Shown piece by piece: positions 6,449-10,310 of a stretch of 10,310 nucleotides of DNA. Every line of letters starts with the position of its first letter. Position 1 is the first letter of the stretch. The notes under the pieces were generated by a model. The model saw only the letters and a program-made list of their open reading frames with translations, made no database searches and was not told the origin of the DNA. The position numbers and the translations under genes are program-made. The stretch comes from an uncultured Bacillota bacterium (lineage in GTDB: Bacteria; Bacillota_I; Bacilli_A; RF39; UBA660), in assembly GCA_946626905.1 (NCBI GenBank), contig CAMOVA010000030.1, positions 1 to 10,310 on the forward strand, read 5' to 3'.

Positions 6449-7568
6449 CTAATTTAAATGGTTTTTGTTTAGTACCTCTTCCTTCAATGCCCATTAGACT
6501 ACCATTTACTGTAATAATAGGACGAACATTGTAAGCATTATTCTGAAGCCTAACATCAGCAGGTATGTCTTTTACATATCTTATCAATTGCTTATTATTA
6601 TCAGAATCATATTCTCTAGAAGCAATATAATATTGTGCTTTTGTACCTGTATGAGCAACAGTTGTTGCATATGAACCAACTGCATTATAAATAGCTTCAG
6701 TATCATCAGTATAGCAACCTTCATCACCTGCTCCTGTTGATTCATTTTCATAAGTTAAACTTGTTATATATTCTGTTTGGCATCCTTCTTTGTAACCAAC
6801 AGTTCTAGATTTTGTTGTAAATGCACTATTTTCATATAAACTAGCCACTTCATTTAAAACACCTATATAATTTTTATATGCAGCATCACTTGTAGCCATA
6901 AATAATAGCCTAGAACTAGACGAATACTCTGAAACTAAATCAATTGTATTATCAGAATTCTTCTTAATTACTCGCCACACAGTTAATTCACTAGGATCTA
7001 TTGGATTATTATCTAAAATAGATTGTGATTGTGGGGAAACTCCAATTTGAGATGCAATAAGAACATATCCATTTGATTTTTTTGTTAATGAAGTATATGT
7101 TTTACTTGCATCTGGATTTGGTGTCATTGTTACGTAATCTCCAACATCAACTTTATTATATAGTATTGTTAAATCCGAATCAGATTCTGAACCTTTTACA
7201 GCACTTATTACTTGACCATTTCTTACTGTTACTTTAAAACCATCAACAAAAAGTATTGCACTTTCTACTCTATGCTTATTCATACATACTTGTCCTGCTT
7301 CTGGCTTTTTACCTTTAATTTTCAAATTATTAAATACAGAATCTGTAACATCATAACAAGTATCATCTAATTTAATATAATTTGGATCTAATGCTCCTAA
7401 CCCCGAATTAGATTCTACTGCATCTATATAAACATATGCTTCATCTATAGCAGCAGTTCTCTTTGATTTACTTATTAAATTTCTAATAACAGGTACAGTT
7501 ATTAATGCCACAATAGCTAATATAACAATAATAGCTAATAACTCAATAATTGTAAAACCTTTCTTCAT
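6441..7568 (-). CDS. Type IV prepilin-like protein with large exported C-terminal domain
   Basis: The 375-residue product begins M-K-K-G-F-T-I-I-E-L, a textbook type IV prepilin leader. A prepilin peptidase would cut after Gly4 and methylate Phe5. Glu9 (Glu5 of the mature form) is the conserved assembly residue, and the hydrophobic helix runs to about residue 33. Such proteins form pili, competence pseudopili or secretion pseudopili. Beyond the helix are about 340 residues, far longer than ComGC-like major pilins (about 100). A segment with W-R-V-I-K-K and T-I-D-L-V-S-E near 198-214 and an ending V-R-P-I-I-T...G-T-K-Q-K-P-F-K-L resemble a C-terminal domain (DUF6273-like) on many Bacillota surface proteins. 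Four cysteines form two spaced pairs (71/95 and 263/285), plausible disulfides outside the cell. I chose ATG 7568 over an in-frame TTG at 7619: GGAG lies seven bases upstream, the leader sits at the N-terminus, and the TTG falls in the -35 box. No pilus assembly genes are nearby. Confidence 0.85.
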   Translation of the reverse strand: MKKGFTIIELLAIIVILAIVALITVPVIRNLISKSKRTAAIDEAYVYIDAVESNSGLGALDPNYIKLDDTCYDVTDSVFNNLKIKGKKPEAGQVCMNKHRVESAILFVDGFKVTVRNGQVISAVKGSESDSDLTILYNKVDVGDYVTMTPNPDASKTYTSLTKKSNGYVLIASQIGVSPQSQSILDNNPIDPSELTVWRVIKKNSDNTIDLVSEYSSSSRLLFMATSDAAYKNYIGVLNEVASLYENSAFTTKSRTVGYKEGCQTEYITSLTYENESTGAGDEGCYTDDTEAIYNAVGSYATTVAHTGTKAQYYIASREYDSDNNKQLIRYVKDIPADVRLQNNAYNVRPIITVNGSLMGIEGRGTKQKPFKLES

Positions 7569-7590
7569 AATTACGCTCCATTCTATAATA

Positions 7591-7619
7591 AGTATATCAT
7601 TTAAAGAAAATAAATTCAA
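7591..7619 (-). promoter_or_regulatory. Predicted promoter of the prepilin-like gene (extended -10)
   Basis: On the minus strand TTGAAT (7619-7614) and TATACT (7596-7591) are 17 bases apart, and TGA directly before the -10 gives an extended -10 element. Transcription would start near 7584, leaving a leader of about 16 bases with GGAG at 7579-7576. The -35 box begins two bases after the T run of the yfmH terminator. This excludes the upstream in-frame TTG as a start codon. Confidence 0.68.
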
Positions 7620-7621
7620 TT

Positions 7622-7647
7622 AAAAAAATTCCACTTAGGAATTTTTT
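7622..7647 (-). terminator. Intrinsic terminator of the yfmF-yfmH operon
   Basis: AAAAAATTCC (7623-7632) and GGAATTTTTT (7638-7647) make a 10-bp stem with a five-base loop. On the minus strand the 3' arm runs into a seven-T tract. The yfmH stop codon TAA (7637-7635) forms the first three bases of the loop. The symmetrical A/T flanks mean it could work in both directions. Confidence 0.85.
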
Positions 7648-8909
7648 ATATATATAGTAGAATAATTTTCAAAAGATAAAGCTTTAATAAATTTATTAAA
7701 ATCATTATAAGTTAATTTTTTAAAGAAATCATAAGGATTATATTCCATTTTATTATATTCAACCATATGATTCATAATATAACTATTGATTCTATAAATA
7801 TTATCACTCATGTAAATTGTTGAAGACAACATTACCTTCTTTTCTCTATTAAATTCACTACTTTCTATAGTGTGACTTTTTACATATTCATTAAGCTTAT
7901 CTAAAAATACTTTTTTCTTGTTTGTATAAGCTTCTATAATTAAAACTAAATGTTTATCAGTTTTTACCTTAGAAAAAGATAGTTCCCTATTTATTATACC
8001 TTCTTTTATTAAATCTAAAGAAAATATTGAAATGGAACCAAACATTAAATTTAAATATGCACTTGCGAATGCATCTATTTCTTCTTTATTTAACTTTAAA
8101 TTTTCTATATTTATTTTATAACCAACAAGTAACTTTGGAATTGTGATATTCATATTTAAAGTTTCATGCTTTTTATAAACTTCATCTGGTTCTTTTATTT
8201 CTTTTAATTTAATTTTTTGAGGTTTTATAAACATTTTTTCTTTTTGGTTTTCTTTTACAGCATCAATAATTTCTTTTGGATTTACATTTCCAGTTATTAC
8301 AACAAACATATTAGATGGATGATAAAAAGTATTATAGCAAGTATATAAATGTTCTTTTGTTATTTTTGCTATACTTTCTACTGTACCACCAACAGGAATT
8401 CTAATCGGATTATTATTAAAAATATTGAATAATAATTTTTCAAATCCATTACTTTCAGGATCATCTTGATACATTTTAATTTCTTGTTCAATTATACCTT
8501 TTTCTTTTTCTACATTCTCATCTGTAAAATATGGTTGTGAAACAAAATCTAATAAATAATTTAAATTTTCTTTTATTTTTGATTGTCCAACAAACAAATA
8601 TGTTGTTTTATTATAAGATGTATTTGCATTACAATCTGCACCTGTTTTTGAATAAAAATCAAATGGTTTTAAGCCTTTTTTTTGTTCAAATAATTTATGT
8701 TCCAAAAAATGTGCTATACCATCTGGAACTTTAATCATTTCATTTTCATTTATAGGAATAAATTCATTATCTTTTGAACCATACTTTGTTGAAAAAGTAG
8801 CATATACATTATGTACATCTAACTTTGGTACAACAAATATTTTAAGACCATTTTCTAATGTTTCTTCATAAATATCTAAATCTAATTTTTTGATACTCTT
8901 TTTAATCAT
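7635..8909 (-). CDS. yfmH: M16 zinc metalloprotease family protein YfmH (catalytic-type subunit)
   Basis: The 424-residue product is an M16 (pitrilysin-type) peptidase homologue. It has the inverted zinc motif H-F-L-E-H at 67-71 (His67 and His71 bind zinc, Glu70 is the catalytic base). A downstream I-I-E-Q-E-I segment at 139-144 should supply the third, glutamate, ligand. T-G-A-D-C-N-A-N-T-S near 89-98 and Y-H-P-S-N-M at 196-201 are further family blocks. Its partner YfmF has no zinc motif, so the two probably make one working enzyme, as in other bacterial two-subunit M16 systems. In Bacillota this pair (B. subtilis names ymfH/ymfF) is annotated as associated with EF-P 5-aminopentanol modification; the substrate is not known from sequence. 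The ATG overlaps the end of yfmF by eight bases (ATGATTAA), with a GAGGGGG ribosome site upstream, indicating translational coupling. The specific name is less certain than the family. Confidence 0.9.
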   Translation of the reverse strand: MIKKSIKKLDLDIYEETLENGLKIFVVPKLDVHNVYATFSTKYGSKDNEFIPINENEMIKVPDGIAHFLEHKLFEQKKGLKPFDFYSKTGADCNANTSYNKTTYLFVGQSKIKENLNYLLDFVSQPYFTDENVEKEKGIIEQEIKMYQDDPESNGFEKLLFNIFNNNPIRIPVGGTVESIAKITKEHLYTCYNTFYHPSNMFVVITGNVNPKEIIDAVKENQKEKMFIKPQKIKLKEIKEPDEVYKKHETLNMNITIPKLLVGYKINIENLKLNKEEIDAFASAYLNLMFGSISIFSLDLIKEGIINRELSFSKVKTDKHLVLIIEAYTNKKKVFLDKLNEYVKSHTIESSEFNREKKVMLSSTIYMSDNIYRINSYIMNHMVEYNKMEYNPYDFFKKLTYNDFNKFIKALSFENYSTIYIKNS

Positions 8910-10155
8910 CTTCTAATACCCCCTCTAGTAATACTATTTTGTCTAATACTAGTTTAGCGGCTAAATCATATATATCTTTCTTTTTAACTTTATTTATATT
9001 ATTAATTCTTTCATCTACTAAATCAAAATTTAGATATTCAAAAGATAAATAATTATTAATAATTGAATCAGAAGAATCATTTATTTCTCTACAACTACTA
9101 ATATACATTTCTTTAGCTTGTTTTAATTCTTCAGTAGTTATATTACATTTCATATCATCTATCTCTTTTTTTATAAGTGCTACTGTTTTCTTATAATTTG
9201 AAGCATCTATACCAGCTTTAATTGTAATTATTCCAGATATTAAAGAAGGATTAGAACCTATAGAATAACAAAGAGAATTCTTTTCCCTTACATTTTGAAA
9301 CAATTTTGAATTAGTACCTCCGCCTAATATAATCGAATAAAGACTCATAACATACTTTCTTTCAAATTCTGTAAGTGATTCTGGAATAAGAGCCATCGCA
9401 AGTTGACTTTGATTATATTTAACCTTTTTAATTTTTTCTTTATATTTAGTAGGAACAATATTTAAAAAATGAGAATCAGTTATCTTTGATTTTTTTTGAT
9501 TTTTAATATATTTATCAAACAAACTAACTAATGAATCATCTATATCCCCTATTATAAATATATCTATCCAATCATTTGAGATCATCTTTTTATAATATTC
9601 ATATAAAGTATATTCATCTATTTCTTTTAAATCTTCTAAATATCCAACATTACTGTATGACAAAGGTCCTTTAGAAATAGAAGAATATAGTTCAATTAAA
9701 CTATATCTTCCTGGATTATCTTTAACACTTTTAATATCATCTTTAATATTACTTTTTATTATATTAAACATTTCACTATCAAATTTATTCTTTGTTACAT
9801 TGGGATTGAATATTAATTCAAGTAAAAATTCTAAAGATTTTTTATTCATTCCCTTTTCAGTATATTTTTCATTTAAATGGGTTAATTCAAAAGACATAAT
9901 ATGATAGTTACCTGATTTATATGGATCAACTTTAATTCCAACATTATATAATTCTTGTGTTTCTATTTCTATGTCTCTAAGAGTTTTATATTTTTTACTA
10001 CTATTAATAAGTAAAAAACTAAGAAAATTTCTTATTGTTATTGTTTCTTTTTCAATTTTTTCTTTAAAATTTATACAAACTTTTACGGTTTTAAATTTTG
10101 ATGTATTAATTATATGTAAATTATAATTATCTTTTTCTATTTTTTGATAATTCAA
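8902..10155 (-). CDS. yfmF: M16 family protein YfmF (non-catalytic subunit), TTG start
   Basis: The 417-residue product has the M16 fold but no HxxEH: the equivalent N-terminal helix reads N-F-L-S-F-L-L-I-N-S-S (43-53). Its C-terminal half keeps G-G-G-T-N-S-K-L-F at 278-286 and V-R-E-K-N-S-L-C-Y at 289-297, so Arg290 and Tyr297 form the substrate-binding R/Y pair typical of the non-catalytic M16 partner. It thus complements YfmH, which has the zinc site but, as far as I can see, no clear R/Y block. Together they resemble a split peptidase with a closed degradation chamber. The start is TTG at 10155-10153: AGGTGAT precedes it, the next in-frame ATG is 86 codons in, and starting there would delete the N-terminal strands. 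It begins 14 bases after the deoD stop and overlaps yfmH, so the three genes form one operon. Cytoplasmic; no signal peptide or membrane helix is seen. Confidence 0.88.
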   Translation of the reverse strand: MNYQKIEKDNYNLHIINTSKFKTVKVCINFKEKIEKETITIRNFLSFLLINSSKKYKTLRDIEIETQELYNVGIKVDPYKSGNYHIMSFELTHLNEKYTEKGMNKKSLEFLLELIFNPNVTKNKFDSEMFNIIKSNIKDDIKSVKDNPGRYSLIELYSSISKGPLSYSNVGYLEDLKEIDEYTLYEYYKKMISNDWIDIFIIGDIDDSLVSLFDKYIKNQKKSKITDSHFLNIVPTKYKEKIKKVKYNQSQLAMALIPESLTEFERKYVMSLYSIILGGGTNSKLFQNVREKNSLCYSIGSNPSLISGIITIKAGIDASNYKKTVALIKKEIDDMKCNITTEELKQAKEMYISSCREINDSSDSIINNYLSFEYLNFDLVDERINNINKVKKKDIYDLAAKLVLDKIVLLEGVLEDD

Positions 10156-10165
10156 ATAATCACCT
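10156..10165 (-). promoter_or_regulatory. Ribosome binding site fixing the yfmF TTG start
   Basis: On the minus strand AGGTGAT lies directly before the TTG at 10155. It matches the distal part of the anti-Shine-Dalgarno sequence (complement of AUCACCU), which explains the close spacing. No ATG or GTG start is available nearby in this frame. Confidence 0.65.
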
Positions 10166-10169
10166 GTTT

Positions 10170-10310
10170 CTATAATTTATTCACACTTTCTAAAGCCAAT
10201 AAAATCATATTATCAAAAGTTTTTTCTCTTTGTTCACTTGTAGTATTTTCGTCTGTTACTAAACTATCAGAAATTGTAAGTAAACAAGCTGCTTTTTTAC
10301 CTAATACATT
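10170..10310 (-). CDS. deoD: Purine nucleoside phosphorylase DeoD-type, C-terminal fragment
   Basis: An open frame enters from the right edge and ends in TAG at 10172-10170, leaving the last 46 residues. They read like the end of hexameric, trimeric-fold DeoD purine nucleoside phosphorylases: L-G-K-K-A-A-C-L-L-T-I-S-D, then T-T-S-E-Q-R-E-K-T-F and a closing helix N-M-I-L-L-A-L-E. The Ser-Asp pair and the Arg 13 residues after that Asp match E. coli Asp204 and Arg217, the catalytic acid and its helper. The enzyme cleaves purine (deoxy)ribonucleosides with phosphate to free base and ribose-1-phosphate for salvage. The gene is truncated only by the window edge. Only 14 bases separate it from yfmF and there is no terminator, so it probably leads or belongs to the same operon. 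A short fragment, but the active-site spacing makes the call good. Confidence 0.87.
   Translation of the reverse strand, partial: NVLGKKAACLLTISDSLVTDENTTSEQREKTFDNMILLALESVNKL

Noticed and set aside
7569..7619. In-frame N-terminal extension of the prepilin protein from a TTG at 7619
   Set aside because: It would put 17 residues in front of the prepilin leader, overlaps the -35 and -10 boxes, and lacks a ribosome site; ATG 7568 has both leader motif and GGAG.
8531..8734. 67-codon plus-strand frame inside yfmH
   Set aside because: It is antisense to the region containing the zinc motif and adjacent conserved M16 segments, with no independent support.
1..10310. Mycoplasma-type genetic code (TGA as Trp) because of the extreme AT content
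   Set aside because: Tryptophans are encoded by TGG, for example in the uvrA SSW segment, and ftsQ ends with TGA at the expected length, so TGA acts as a stop.

Overview
The window comes from a very AT-rich bacterium (G+C by eye roughly 25-30%). It carries Bacillota-type genes: DivIB/FtsQ, FtsA, FtsZ with a DIPAFLRKR tail, and a paired YfmF/YfmH M16 peptidase couple. Strong AGGAGG-type ribosome sites and A/T-rich sigma-70/sigma-A type promoters fit this. TGG encodes tryptophan and TGA ends ftsQ, so the standard bacterial code (table 11) applies, not the mycoplasma code. I infer a member of the Bacilli, possibly one of the reduced, AT-rich gut lineages near Erysipelotrichia/RF39. The species cannot be read from the sequence.

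All eight genes lie on the minus strand, so transcription runs from high to low coordinates. From 10310 downward: (1) the last 46 codons of a DeoD-type purine nucleoside phosphorylase, followed 14 bases later by yfmF (TTG start), which overlaps yfmH by 8 bases; this operon ends in a terminator at 7622-7647. (2) A single gene for a type IV prepilin-like protein with a large exported C-terminal domain, with its own promoter and terminator. (3) The cell-division block ftsQ(divIB)-ftsA-ftsZ, with a promoter before ftsQ, a possible second one before ftsA, and a terminator after ftsZ. (4) uvrA, with its own promoter and terminator and no uvrB beside it. (5) The start of a DUF1016 (YhcG-like) gene running off the left edge, whose promoter is covered by a perfect 20-bp palindrome.

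No RNA gene, CRISPR array, insertion sequence or gene-free stretch over 300 bases is visible; the largest intergenic gaps are about 128 bases (297-424) and 105 bases (3239-3343). The genes mostly do housekeeping work: septum assembly (FtsQ recruits, FtsA tethers, FtsZ forms the ring), excision repair (UvrA), nucleoside salvage (DeoD) and peptidase-family proteins linked in Bacillota to EF-P modification. The less ordinary parts are the prepilin gene directly before the divisome genes, the operator-covered DUF1016 gene, and extreme compaction: four terminator hairpins contain their gene's stop codon, and predicted 5' leaders are only about 12-21 bases.
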